Below are positions 6,966 through 15,400 of a stretch of DNA of 35,109 bases, piece after piece. The DNA comes from Bacteroidota bacterium (GTDB lineage Bacteria > Bacteroidota > Bacteroidia > J057 > JAJTIE01): contig JAHBTG010000027.1 of the NCBI GenBank assembly GCA_019638695.1, positions 1-35,109 on the forward strand. The letters are read 5' to 3'. The stretch's first letter is position 1; every line of letters begins with the position of its first letter. The notes below the pieces were generated by a model. That model saw only the letters and a list, made by a program, of their open reading frames with translations. It was not told the origin of the DNA and did not search any database. A program made the position numbers and the translations under genes.

Positions 6966-8606
6966 GTGCGCTGGTTGAGTTCTTGTATCAGGTCCAAGAG
7001 TACGCCTCATCTGATAGGTGAGTGCTTGTTGCTCCTGGGTACGGTTCTGGTTATCTCGCTTTACACCTGGATTCCCTGGATTCTTAACCTGGGGATCTCG
7101 GGAGATATCCGGTGGAGTTTCATACAGGAATATATCCAGCGGAATACCACTCCCCACGAGTCTGTGAACCAGGTGATTCATAATAACCTGAGGCATCATG
7201 TGCTTTTTGCGGTTGCGGTCATCATCATTCCGGGGCTTGCCTTCCGCTTTGGCAATACCAGGTGGATGCTGGAGCGGGTATTGGGCGGTGCTACTGCGCT
7301 TTCGCTGGCGTACATACGCATACTGGTATCTGTCATCCTGGTATTTGCTTATTTGTTTGAACCCTTGCAGCAGCTGGCGCTTTTTCCTTCGGATCAGGTG
7401 GTGAACATGGGCTTTGGCCTGCTGGCCAACTGGATGCCCCGGACCTGGCCCGGCATGTTTGGCACCGAAGCCTTCTGGTATGGATGGCGCACGCTGCTTA
7501 TACTGGTATTGGTGGGCTATGCACTGGGGTGGAAGACGCGCGTAGTTTCCATTGTGGCAGCAGTCATGGTGTTCTGCACCGAGAGCTGGATAAGAGGGTA
7601 TACAGAATACTATAATCACCAGCACCTGGTCTCGCTTTATGTGGTCCTGGTATTGGCGTTTTTCCCCAGTGGAGATACCTGCTCGCTGGATAATTATTTC
7701 CGAAAAAGAAAGGGACGGGCGATTCATCCTTTAACGCCTTCCATGACCTATAGCTGGGGACGTTTTTTTGTTTTCCTGGTCATAGGACTGGCTTATACAG
7801 AGGCCGGTTTGAGCAAGCTTATGCACCAGGGCTGGTTTTGGTTTGATGGGGAGGGGATTTATGGCCTGGCCAAAGGCTCCACCCTTTCGCACACCAATTT
7901 CTCTTTCAATTTTGCCTACCTGGATATACCCATGTGGTTTTATACCCTTCTGGGATTGGGCACCATTATATTTGAGTTGCTGGCGGCGCCTGCTATCCTT
8001 TTCTGGAAAACCGCCAGGTGGGTACTGCCCTTTGCTATCAGTTCCATGCATATTGGCATCCTGCTTTTTATGCATATCATGTTTAATGACCTGATAATAC
8101 TGCCTTTTGTGCTGATACCTATTGAATCCATATACACGCGTTTCCGTTCTGCAGGTTATCCTGGTTTTGCGGCGCCTGCTGCCAAAGGGTACTCCTATAA
8201 CATCAAACTAGTGCTGGCAACCTTGATTACCAGCGCTTCCTTACTTATAGTACGCTATCAGGTAGAGCTGTTTCCTTTCACTGCATTTCAGATGTTCAGC
8301 TATCATTTGTCTGAAGACATGAATGCCTACGAGATCAGCCTGCATGTCATAGACAAACAGGGCAACCGCGCTATTGCCAGCCTGGAAAAAGACCTGGGCT
8401 TCTTCTGTATCAATCAACGTTTTGGCAGGCTATACCATTATTCCTCAACCAAAAGAGATTTTATCCTGGACAATATGTTGAAAGAAGCATACCCCAATGC
8501 TTCTGCTATTCAACTATCCGTTCGTTACTGTAAGGCTAAGGATTGCCCGCAAGGGCTCTCGGATTATGTGGTGCTCTTCAGTTATCCGGAGAAACCAAAC
8601 CCTTAA
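6966..8606 (+). CDS. HTTM-domain integral membrane protein (vitamin K carboxylase-like)
   Basis: This is a 546-aa protein with roughly ten hydrophobic segments. Residues about 115-400 look like the HTTM (horizontally transferred transmembrane) domain shared with vitamin K-dependent gamma-carboxylase: A-Y-I-R-I-L-V-S near the start, G-W-R-T-L-L-I-L-V-L-V-G-Y-A-L-G, H-Q-H-L-V-S-L-Y, Y-T-E-A-G-L-S-K-L, and a long Met/His-rich helix pair around H-I-G-I-L-L-F-M-H. A soluble C-terminal tail of about 120 residues is probably on one face of the inner membrane. The start is GTG, 3 nt after the YceI stop; no upstream ATG is available. The next gene encodes a DCC-family protein, a known genomic partner of HTTM genes. 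The bacterial function is not established. Confidence 0.82.
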   Translation: MRWLSSCIRSKSTPHLIGECLLLLGTVLVISLYTWIPWILNLGISGDIRWSFIQEYIQRNTTPHESVNQVIHNNLRHHVLFAVAVIIIPGLAFRFGNTRWMLERVLGGATALSLAYIRILVSVILVFAYLFEPLQQLALFPSDQVVNMGFGLLANWMPRTWPGMFGTEAFWYGWRTLLILVLVGYALGWKTRVVSIVAAVMVFCTESWIRGYTEYYNHQHLVSLYVVLVLAFFPSGDTCSLDNYFRKRKGRAIHPLTPSMTYSWGRFFVFLVIGLAYTEAGLSKLMHQGWFWFDGEGIYGLAKGSTLSHTNFSFNFAYLDIPMWFYTLLGLGTIIFELLAAPAILFWKTARWVLPFAISSMHIGILLFMHIMFNDLIILPFVLIPIESIYTRFRSAGYPGFAAPAAKGYSYNIKLVLATLITSASLLIVRYQVELFPFTAFQMFSYHLSEDMNAYEISLHVIDKQGNRAIASLEKDLGFFCINQRFGRLYHYSSTKRDFILDNMLKEAYPNASAIQLSVRYCKAKDCPQGLSDYVVLFSYPEKPNP

Positions 8607-8624
8607 GCCGCTTGTTGGAGTATC

Positions 8625-9044
8625 ATGAATCTGCCTGATAAACCTGTGCTATTGTTTGATGGGGTTTGCAACTTCTGCAACAGTACCGTCAATTTTATCA
8701 TGAAGCGGGACCGCTCCCGGAGCATCTTGTTTGCCAGCCTGCAGTCTGCAGAAGGCGCTGCGCTCATGCGGCACTTTGGGCAGGACCCCGGGAACCTGTA
8801 CAGCATCGTGCTGATACATAAGGGCAGGTATTATGATTGCAGCACTGCCGCTTTGTGCACGGCCCGCATCATGGGTGGCATCTGGCGTCCTATGGGATGG
8901 GCAGGTTTGGTCTTTCCCCGTTTTATCAGAGATGCCGTTTACCGCTGGATAGCGCGCAACCGTTATAGCTGGTTTGGCAAGAAAGAGGCCTGCCGCATTC
9001 CCACACCCGAGGAACGGGCCCGTTTCTATTCCCTCACTGCTTAG
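8625..9044 (+). CDS. DCC family thiol-disulfide oxidoreductase (DUF393)
   Basis: This 139-aa protein has the diagnostic N-terminal motif L-L-F-D-G-V-C-N-F-C, with the redox pair Cys15 and Cys18, and then N-F-I-M-K-R-D. The C-terminal half carries the usual Y-R-W-I-A-R-N-R-Y-S-W-F-G segment. DCC proteins have a thioredoxin-like fold and are predicted disulfide oxidoreductases without a fixed substrate. The gene follows the HTTM gene by 18 bp on the same strand, which suggests the pair act together, perhaps on cysteines of the membrane protein (inference). Its last 4 bp overlap the convergent argH stop. Confidence 0.9.
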   Translation: MNLPDKPVLLFDGVCNFCNSTVNFIMKRDRSRSILFASLQSAEGAALMRHFGQDPGNLYSIVLIHKGRYYDCSTAALCTARIMGGIWRPMGWAGLVFPRFIRDAVYRWIARNRYSWFGKKEACRIPTPEERARFYSLTA

Positions 9045-10372
9045 GCAAGGAGGTTTTTTTCGGCCTCCAGGGATGTACTCATATCCCAGCGGCCTGCCGT
9101 CGCCTGCCAGCGTTTCCGGATGTTGTCCAGTCCCAGGTTCCCCAGGCTACCTGTATGGGTATGGCTGAGGGTTGCCGGGCGTACAAAGGTACCGGCCTCT
9201 ATGGACTGGCCTACCTGATGATAGGCATCCCGGAAGCTCTCTCCCTGTTTTACCCGCTCGTTCACCGCATCTACACTGAAGGCGTAGCGATAAAGTTCGT
9301 CCTCCAGTATATCCTTGCGCACTTCCATGTGTTCAAACATCAGGACTGTCATCCGCAGGCATTGCTCCAGCTCGTCGAATGCCGGGAAAAAGTGCTCTTT
9401 CAGGAGCTGCAGATCGCGGTGATAGCCGTGCGGCAGGTTGGTAGTGAGCAATGCTATCTCATTGGGCAGCGCCATCAGGCGGTTGCAGCGCGCCCGTATC
9501 AGCTCAAATACATCCGGATTCTTCTTGTGGGGCATGATGCTGCTCCCCGTGGTAAGCCTGGCAGGAAAGGAGATAAAGCTGAAGTTCTGGCACAGGTACA
9601 ATATGGCATCCATGGCCATTTTGCCCAGCGTGGCGGCTATGCCGGCCAGCGCCTGCGCTACCACCCGCTCCGTCTTGCCGCGGCCCATCTGGGCGTATAT
9701 GCTGTTGGTCACCGTGTCTTCAAAGCCCAGCAGGTTCGTTACCAGGTCTCTATCCAGCGGAAAGGAAGAACCATAGCCTGCGGCAGAGCCCAGGGGATTG
9801 CGGTTGTTGATACGATAGGCGGCTTCCAGCGAGATGAGATCATCCGTCAGGCTCTCGGCATAAGCGCTCAGCCACAATCCGAAGCTGCTGGGCATGGCCA
9901 CCTGGAAATGCGTATAGCCCGGCAATAGATGCGCCTTTAGCTCATCCGCCCGTCTCAGCCAGCACGTAAACACTTGCTCTATTTGCGGTAGCAATGCTCG
10001 CAACCTGTGGCGTACATACAGCCGCACATCCAGCAGCACCTGATCATTGCGGCTGCGCCCGGTATGCAGGCGCTTGCCCACATCTCCCAGCTGCCGGGTG
10101 AGCAGCAGTTCCACCTGGCTGTGGACGTCCTCAACCCCCGGCGCTATGGAGAACCGCCCTTCCCCGATCTCCCGGTGGATACGCAGCAACCCCTCCCGCA
10201 GCAAGGCGCCTTCTGTTGCGCTCAAGAGCCCTGCTTTCGTCAGCATATGGCTGTGCGCCAGCGAACCCAGCACATCCCAGGGTGCCAGCAGCAGGTCAAA
10301 TTCGGCATCCCGGCCTATGGTAAATGCTTCTACCAGCTGATCTGTATCGGAGTCTTTCTGCCAGAGTTTCAT
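9041..10372 (-). CDS. argH: Argininosuccinate lyase
   Basis: This 443-aa enzyme splits argininosuccinate into arginine and fumarate, the last step of arginine synthesis, in the cytosol. The fumarase/aspartase superfamily signature G-S-S-I-M-P-H-K-K-N-P-D is intact and carries the catalytic serine region. T-G-R-S-R-N-D-Q and T-H-F-Q-V-A-M-P (with the catalytic His) are also present. The start ATG overlaps the stop of the upstream peptidase gene by 4 nt (ATGA), showing translational coupling. It is the last gene of the operon and converges on the DCC gene with a 4-bp overlap, leaving no room for a terminator between them. Confidence 0.97.
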   Translation of the reverse strand: MKLWQKDSDTDQLVEAFTIGRDAEFDLLLAPWDVLGSLAHSHMLTKAGLLSATEGALLREGLLRIHREIGEGRFSIAPGVEDVHSQVELLLTRQLGDVGKRLHTGRSRNDQVLLDVRLYVRHRLRALLPQIEQVFTCWLRRADELKAHLLPGYTHFQVAMPSSFGLWLSAYAESLTDDLISLEAAYRINNRNPLGSAAGYGSSFPLDRDLVTNLLGFEDTVTNSIYAQMGRGKTERVVAQALAGIAATLGKMAMDAILYLCQNFSFISFPARLTTGSSIMPHKKNPDVFELIRARCNRLMALPNEIALLTTNLPHGYHRDLQLLKEHFFPAFDELEQCLRMTVLMFEHMEVRKDILEDELYRYAFSVDAVNERVKQGESFRDAYHQVGQSIEAGTFVRPATLSHTHTGSLGNLGLDNIRKRWQATAGRWDMSTSLEAEKNLLA

Positions 10373-11433
10373 GACAATAGGTTATTCAGGAGGTTGATGT
10401 AGAAGTCTATCCCTTGTTCCAGTTCTGCCACATAGAGGTACTCGTCTGCCGTATGGCTGCGGGCAGAATCCCCCGGACCTGCCTTGAGGCTGGGAAAAGG
10501 CATCAGCGCCTGGTCAGACAGCGTGGGGCTTCCATAGGGCTGGCTCCCCAGCGCCAGTCCGGCCTGCACCAGCGGGTGGTCCGCCGGGATGCCGCTGGGG
10601 TTCAGCCGGGTACTGCGGGGTATTACCTCGCAACTCGTATACCGGCATATGATCGCCAGCAACTCTTCATGGGTATAGGCGTCCGTACTGCGGATGTCTA
10701 CCACGAAGGTGCAGCGGTCGGGCACTACATTGTGCTGTGTGCCTGCAGATACCTGGGTGACGCTCATGTTTACCGGTCCCAGCAGGGCAGACTCGCGGGG
10801 GAAGCGATAGTGGCGGAACCACTCGATGGCATCCACTGCCAGGTACAAGGCGTTGATCCCTTCTTCCCTGGCGGCATGCCCGGCTTGTCCGTAGGCAGTG
10901 CAGTCCAGTACCATAAGTCCCTTCTCTGCCACGGCCAGTTGTAACCGGGTGGGCTCTCCCACAAGGGCGCAATCTATAGGCGGTAGCTGTGGCAGCAGGG
11001 CCGCTATGCCGTTTTGCCCGCTGGTTTCTTCTTCTGCCGTACCCGCCCAGATAAGGTTGTAACGCAGCCGCTCCTGTGCATAAAAGTGACGGAAGGCGGC
11101 CATCAATGCCACCAGGCATCCCCCGGCATCATTACTGCCCAGACCATACAGCCTGCCGTTCTCCAGGGTGGGGGAGAAGGGGTCGCGGGTGTACCCTGCA
11201 TTGGGGCGTACGGTATCGTGGTGGCTGTTGAGCAGCAGGGTGGGTTTTCCTGCATCAAAATGCAGGTTAGCGGCCCACACGTTGTGGAGGTAGCGGTGAG
11301 CGGTAATACCCGCCGAGGAGAGCTGGGCCTGAAGAATAGCTGCAGTGGCGCTTTCTTCCCCGCTGAAGGAGGGGGTGGCAATCAGCCTGCTCAGCAGGTC
11401 CAGGGCGTCTTCCAGCCGTTCGCGGGAGGTCAT
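10369..11433 (-). CDS. argE: M20 family N-acyl amino-acid deacylase (ArgE-like)
   Basis: This 354-aa M20 zinc peptidase has the metal ligands and catalytic acids in order: L-L-N-S-H-H-D-T-V (His and Asp), G-S-N-D-A-G-G (bridging Asp), A-G-T-A-E-E-E-T-S (catalytic Glu and ligand), V-G-E-P-T, and a C-terminal S-H-T-A-D-E-Y (His). In clusters with an acyl-ornithine transcarbamylase, this enzyme removes the acyl group from N-acyl-citrulline rather than from N-acyl-ornithine. Given Ala90 in the neighbouring transcarbamylase, N-succinyl-citrulline is the expected substrate (inference). It overlaps argB and argH by 4 nt on each side. Specificity among M20 enzymes cannot be read from motifs alone. 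Confidence 0.9.
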   Translation of the reverse strand: MTSRERLEDALDLLSRLIATPSFSGEESATAAILQAQLSSAGITAHRYLHNVWAANLHFDAGKPTLLLNSHHDTVRPNAGYTRDPFSPTLENGRLYGLGSNDAGGCLVALMAAFRHFYAQERLRYNLIWAGTAEEETSGQNGIAALLPQLPPIDCALVGEPTRLQLAVAEKGLMVLDCTAYGQAGHAAREEGINALYLAVDAIEWFRHYRFPRESALLGPVNMSVTQVSAGTQHNVVPDRCTFVVDIRSTDAYTHEELLAIICRYTSCEVIPRSTRLNPSGIPADHPLVQAGLALGSQPYGSPTLSDQALMPFPSLKAGPGDSARSHTADEYLYVAELEQGIDFYINLLNNLLS

Positions 11434-12227
11434 AGCCGTATGCGGGTGAAGTTTCGCCCGGTGCGGAAGGCTACTGCCAGGAAGTCTGCCGGTTGAAACA
11501 GCACTACTTCCTCCACCCCCTGCTCCAGGGTGCGGAAAGCATTCTCCAGCTTGGGGAGCATCCCGGCGAATATCCTGCCCTCTGCCCGCAGACGGTCATA
11601 ATCTCCGGGGGAGAGCTCTTCCACCAGGCTGGTGAGGTCTTCCACATCCAGCAATACGCCCGGTTTATCAAAGCAATACAGCAACCGCACGCGGTATACC
11701 TGTGACAGGCAGATGGCCACGCCGGAGGCAATGGTGTCGGCATTGGTATTGAGCAGGTTGCCTGCCCCGTCGTGGGTGAGCGCGCAGAGTACGGGTGTCA
11801 GTCCCACGTTCAGCAGTTGGGTAAAGGGTTCGGGCTTCAGGTGTTCCACCGCGAGGTCGCCCACAAAACCGTAGTCAATATCCGGATGCTGGCGCTTGTG
11901 GGCAGGCAGGCAGTTGGCATCTGCACCGGTGAGGCCGATGGCATTAATGCCCCTGGCCTGCATTTGGGCTACCAGGGTGCGGTTCAGCAGACCGCCGTAT
12001 ACCATGGTCACCAGTTCCAGCGTCTCCCGGTCTGTAATGCGGCGGCCGTCTACCATGCGGGCGGCAATGCCCAGGCGCTCCCCTATGCGGGTAGCTGCCT
12101 TGCCACCTCCGTGCACCAGGATAAACGGCTGGCGGAGGGTGGCCAGTTCGCGCAGCAGGCCGTCCAGCACCTGGGCATGGTCCATGACATTGCCGCCTAT
12201 TTTAATAACCAGTAGTTCGGGAAGCAT
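11430..12227 (-). CDS. argB: N-acyl-L-glutamate kinase (ArgB)
   Basis: This 265-aa amino-acid-kinase-fold protein phosphorylates the side-chain carboxylate of N-acyl-glutamate using ATP. Visible signatures are V-I-K-I-G-G-N-V near the N-terminus, I-L-V-H-G-G-G-K-A-A-T (substrate/phosphate loop), R-R-I-T-D-R-E-T-L-E, N-T-N-A-D-T-I-A-S-G and the C-terminal G-M-L-P-K-L-E-N-A nucleotide segment. Length is normal for the single-domain form. It lacks the N-terminal helix linked with arginine feedback in hexameric kinases, so inhibition by arginine is less certain. The acyl group is probably succinyl, to judge from the transcarbamylase. It starts 48 bp after argF' and overlaps argE by 4 nt. Confidence 0.95.
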   Translation of the reverse strand: MLPELLVIKIGGNVMDHAQVLDGLLRELATLRQPFILVHGGGKAATRIGERLGIAARMVDGRRITDRETLELVTMVYGGLLNRTLVAQMQARGINAIGLTGADANCLPAHKRQHPDIDYGFVGDLAVEHLKPEPFTQLLNVGLTPVLCALTHDGAGNLLNTNADTIASGVAICLSQVYRVRLLYCFDKPGVLLDVEDLTSLVEELSPGDYDRLRAEGRIFAGMLPKLENAFRTLEQGVEEVVLFQPADFLAVAFRTGRNFTRIRL

Positions 12228-12275
12228 ATGCAGGGGTATTCGGGTAAAGAGATTCTTGGGGATAAGATTATGGGC

Positions 12276-13265
12276 CTACAGCTTGGCAGAGTATACGGAT
12301 GGTGAGGTACTCTCGTTCGTCAGCCCCTCCAGCAGGCGGACCAGGATTGCCTGGGCGGCCCACACGCGGTTGCCGGCCTGTGCCTGCACCAGCGCATGCG
12401 GACCTTCCAGCAGCTCGTGGCTCAGTTCCACCCCGCGGCGCACCGGCAGGCAGTGCATAATGCGGGTGGATGCCTTGGGCAGATGTGCCTCGGTGAGCAT
12501 CCAGCCGGTGTCCCGGCAAAGGACCTGTCCATAGGGTTCCCAGGCGGACCAGCTCTTTATATAGACAAAGTCTGCATCCGCCACTGCTTCCCGCAGGTGG
12601 TGAGTGATCTGTGCGCCCGTGGTAAACTGCGGATCCAGCGCATAGCCCTGCGGGTGTGCAATGGTCAGCGGATAGCCGGCTGCCAGCATCCATTCCGCAA
12701 AGCTGTTGGCCACGGCCTGCGGTAAAGCCCGCGGGTGGGGCGCCCAGGCCAGCACCACTTTGGGCGCCTGCGGGGCGTGCCAGTGTTCCTGCACGGTTAC
12801 CAGGTCTGCCAGGCTTTGCAACGGATGGCGGGTGGCGCTTTCCAGGCTCAGGACAGGGACGCTGCTGTATCGTTGGAACTGGCGGATAAAGGTCTCGGCA
12901 TAATCCGCTGCCCGGTCCTGCAAACCGGGGAATGCACGTATCCCTACTATATCACAGTATTGGGCGATAACTGCCGCCGCATCGGCGATATGTTCTGCCT
13001 TGTCCCCATCCATCACAGCCCCGTCCTGTGTTTCCAGGCGCCAGCCTTCCTGGTCCATATTCATCACCATGACGTCCATACCCAGGTGGCGTGCAGCTTT
13101 CTGCGTGCTCATCCGGGTGCGCAGGCTGGGGTTGAGAAAGAGCAGGCCCAGTGTCTTGCGCTGTCCCAGAGATGCGTGTACCCAGGGTGCGGCTTTTAGC
13201 TGGCGTGCCAGGTGCGCTAATGCTGAGGGGTCACCCGCATCGGCTACGGAAAGGAACTGCTTCAT
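12276..13265 (-). CDS. argF': N-acyl-ornithine carbamoyltransferase, predicted N-succinyl type
   Basis: This 329-aa protein has the carbamoyl-phosphate loop S-L-R-T-R-M-S-T-Q-K, H-P-L-Q-S-L-A-D (instead of the H-P-x-Q-x-x-x-D of ordinary OTC) and H-C-L-P-V-R-R-G. The Q-K-A-A-R-H-L-G-M segment and the W-A-P-H-P-R-A-L-P-Q-A-V motif are typical of N-acetyl/N-succinyl-ornithine transcarbamylases. The specificity residue (Glu92 in Xanthomonas AOTCase, Pro90 in Bacteroides fragilis SOTCase) is Ala90 here, within D-G-D-K-A-E-H. Alanine at that position was reported to turn AOTCase into an SOTCase, so N-succinyl-L-ornithine is the predicted substrate and N-succinyl-citrulline the product. Its ATG overlaps the argD stop by 4 nt. 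Confidence 0.93.
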   Translation of the reverse strand: MKQFLSVADAGDPSALAHLARQLKAAPWVHASLGQRKTLGLLFLNPSLRTRMSTQKAARHLGMDVMVMNMDQEGWRLETQDGAVMDGDKAEHIADAAAVIAQYCDIVGIRAFPGLQDRAADYAETFIRQFQRYSSVPVLSLESATRHPLQSLADLVTVQEHWHAPQAPKVVLAWAPHPRALPQAVANSFAEWMLAAGYPLTIAHPQGYALDPQFTTGAQITHHLREAVADADFVYIKSWSAWEPYGQVLCRDTGWMLTEAHLPKASTRIMHCLPVRRGVELSHELLEGPHALVQAQAGNRVWAAQAILVRLLEGLTNESTSPSVYSAKL

Positions 13266-14395
13266 GAGGTAGCCAGGACTTGGGTGAGCGCCTGGGTAAA
13301 TACCTCCATCTGCGCGGCGGGCAGGTTCAGCGCCGGGAGCAACCGCAGGGTGTGCGGTTCCATAGAAGTGCCGGTGAAGATATGGTGCTCCATCAGCAGG
13401 CGCTTGCGGACGGGTGCACAGGGTTGGTTGAGTTGAAGTCCGATCATCAGGCCATGTCCCCGCACTTCTGCCACACCGGGGACCTTGCGGAGGGCATCCA
13501 TCCAGTATTCTCCCGATAGCCGGGCGTGGCTTAGTAGGTTCTCTTTATTCAGAATGTTCAGAACCGACAGGCTAGCTGCACAAGCCAGGTAATTGCCCCC
13601 GAAGGTGGTGCCCAGCATACCATGCCGGGGGATAATGGCAGGACTGCTCAGTACAGCTCCTATCGGGAAGCCGTTTCCCATACCCTTTGCCACGCTGATG
13701 ATGTCGGCTTGCACCCCGGCTATCTGGTGCGCAAAGAAGTGACCGCTCCGGCCGAACCCGCTTTGCACCTCGTCCAGTACCAGTAGGGCACCCAGTTTGT
13801 CACACCACTGCCGTAACGCCTGCAGGAAAGCCGGGGTGGGCACCCTGACGCCCGCCACACCCTGTATCCCTTCTACAATGAAGGCGGCAATATCTGTGCG
13901 TCCTTCCAGGTTGTTCAGCGCTTCTATGTCGTTAAACGGCAGGAAGCTGACATGGCCGCTGTGGTTGGCAGGGGCTACCATCTGGGGGTGGTCAGTGGCT
14001 TCCACTGCCAGCGAGGTGCGTCCATGAAAAGAGCCGGAGAAGGCAATGATATGAGGCTTGCCGGTATGAAAGCTGGCCAGTTTCAGCGCATTTTCATTGG
14101 CTTCTGCACCGCTGTTGCACAGGAACAGCGCATAGTCCGGGTAGCCGCACTGCTCCCCCAGTTGCCGGGCCAGCTCCTGTTGCAGGGGGATGTGCACCGA
14201 GTTGGAATAGAAGCCTATACGCTGCAGTTGTGCGGTCAGTTGCTCCACGTAATGGGGGTGACTGTGGCCTATACTGATCACCGCGTGCCCTCCGTAAAGA
14301 TCCAGGTAGCGGGTGCCATCTGCGCCGTATACCCAATGCCCTTCGGCATGGGTGGGCGTGATGTCATAAAGGGGATATACATCAAGTAGATTCAT
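13262..14395 (-). CDS. argD: N-acyl-ornithine aminotransferase (class III, PLP)
   Basis: This is a 377-aa class III aminotransferase. I start it at ATG 14395 (MNLLDVYPLYDI); the 11 codons upstream are AT-rich and not homologous. Landmarks are Y-L-D-L-Y-G-G-H-A-V near residue 33, S-G-A-E-A-N-E-N-A-L-K (PLP phosphate contact), F-H-G-R-T, D-E-V-Q-S-G-F-G-R-S and V-A-K-G-M-G-N-G-F-P-I-G, with Lys forming the Schiff base. It transaminates N-acyl-glutamate semialdehyde with glutamate to give N-acyl-ornithine. Membership of this operon favours the arginine role over a catabolic ornithine or succinylornithine role. It lies 36 bp after argC and overlaps argF' by 4 nt. Confidence 0.95.
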   Translation of the reverse strand: MNLLDVYPLYDITPTHAEGHWVYGADGTRYLDLYGGHAVISIGHSHPHYVEQLTAQLQRIGFYSNSVHIPLQQELARQLGEQCGYPDYALFLCNSGAEANENALKLASFHTGKPHIIAFSGSFHGRTSLAVEATDHPQMVAPANHSGHVSFLPFNDIEALNNLEGRTDIAAFIVEGIQGVAGVRVPTPAFLQALRQWCDKLGALLVLDEVQSGFGRSGHFFAHQIAGVQADIISVAKGMGNGFPIGAVLSSPAIIPRHGMLGTTFGGNYLACAASLSVLNILNKENLLSHARLSGEYWMDALRKVPGVAEVRGHGLMIGLQLNQPCAPVRKRLLMEHHIFTGTSMEPHTLRLLPALNLPAAQMEVFTQALTQVLATS

Positions 14396-14431
14396 GGCTA
14401 TATATTTATATAAGTAATTGATTATCAAAGA

Positions 14432-15400
14432 TTAAAATGCACTTCCTTTAAGCTTTAACCCCGTCGTTTCTTCCCAGTCCATCATCAGGTTGAGGTTCTG
14501 CACGGCCTGCCCGCTGGCGCCTTTCAGCAGGTTGTCGATAACCGCTGTGATGACGGCCTGACCTTGCAGTAACTGCACCTGCAGCAGGCATTTGTTGGTA
14601 TTGGTCACCATTTTCACATCCAGGTCCCGGTCGGTTACATGGGTGAAAGGATGGCCTGCATAATAAGCTGCGTACAGTTCCTGCAACTGAGTGAGGCTGC
14701 CCTCAAAAGGCAGGTAGGCCGTGACCAGGATACCGCGGGCAAAGTTGCCCCGGTAAGGCACAAAATACACCGGCACCTCTGCGTTGGACGGATGCGCCGT
14801 GCGCAACAACTGGCTCACTTCCTGCAGATGCTGGTGGGAGAAGAGCTTGTAGTGGCTGATATTGGCCGACCGCCAGGAAAAATGCGTGGTCTCGGTAGGT
14901 TTTTGCCCGGCGCCGGTACTGCCTGTGATACCCGACAAGTGTACCGGCCCCTGCACCCACCCGGAGGCCGCCAGCGGCAACAGCGCCAGCTGGATGGCGG
15001 TAGCAAAACAGCCCGGGTTGGCAATGTGCCGTGCCTGCCGGATTTCCGTGCGGTGCTGTTCGGGGAGGCCGTATACGAATCCTTCGTTACCGGGCAGCAG
15101 CCGGTAATCCTGGCTCAGATCTATGATGCGCAGGTGGTGCAGGTGAGGGTTCGCCTCCAGGAAGGCGCGGCTCTGGCCGTGCCCCATGCACAGGAACAGC
15201 ACATCTGCTTCAGGGTCGGCCTCGGCTGAAAACCGCAGGTCCGTGTCTCCTGCCAGGTCTGTATGCACTTGAGCGACAGGGTTACCGGCATTGCTGGTGC
15301 TTTGGACAGCGGTGAGCATTACCTCAGGGTGGTGCAGGAGTATGCGGATAAGCTCTCCGGCGGTATAACCGGCTCCGCCTGCCAGGGTTACTTTAGTCAT
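14432..15400 (-). CDS. argC: N-acyl-gamma-glutamyl-phosphate reductase
   Basis: This 322-aa enzyme makes N-acyl-glutamate semialdehyde with NADPH. The N-terminal Rossmann motif T-L-A-G-G-A-G-Y-T-A-G-E-L-I-R is the ArgC hallmark. The catalytic cysteine lies in N-P-G-C-F-A-T-A (about residue 132), followed by G-I-T-G-S-T-G-A-G and the substrate-binding H-R/Y-x-N-x-x-E-like region near V-P-Y-R-G-N-F-A-R-G. Length fits the short (type 2) bacterial form. Its ATG lies inside the end of argG (8-nt overlap), so translation is coupled. Confidence 0.96.
   Translation of the reverse strand: MTKVTLAGGAGYTAGELIRILLHHPEVMLTAVQSTSNAGNPVAQVHTDLAGDTDLRFSAEADPEADVLFLCMGHGQSRAFLEANPHLHHLRIIDLSQDYRLLPGNEGFVYGLPEQHRTEIRQARHIANPGCFATAIQLALLPLAASGWVQGPVHLSGITGSTGAGQKPTETTHFSWRSANISHYKLFSHQHLQEVSQLLRTAHPSNAEVPVYFVPYRGNFARGILVTAYLPFEGSLTQLQELYAAYYAGHPFTHVTDRDLDVKMVTNTNKCLLQVQLLQGQAVITAVIDNLLKGASGQAVQNLNLMMDWEETTGLKLKGSAF

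Noticed and set aside
6597-7727. 376-codon minus-strand ORF
   Set aside because: It overlaps the YceI-like and HTTM genes, both of which have coherent domains; its own translation is Gln/His/Arg-rich with no family resemblance.
9041-9075. GGAGG-T7-CCTCC-like structure at the argH / DCC junction as a bidirectional terminator
   Set aside because: The T run is in the loop rather than after the stem, and the structure lies inside the argH coding sequence.
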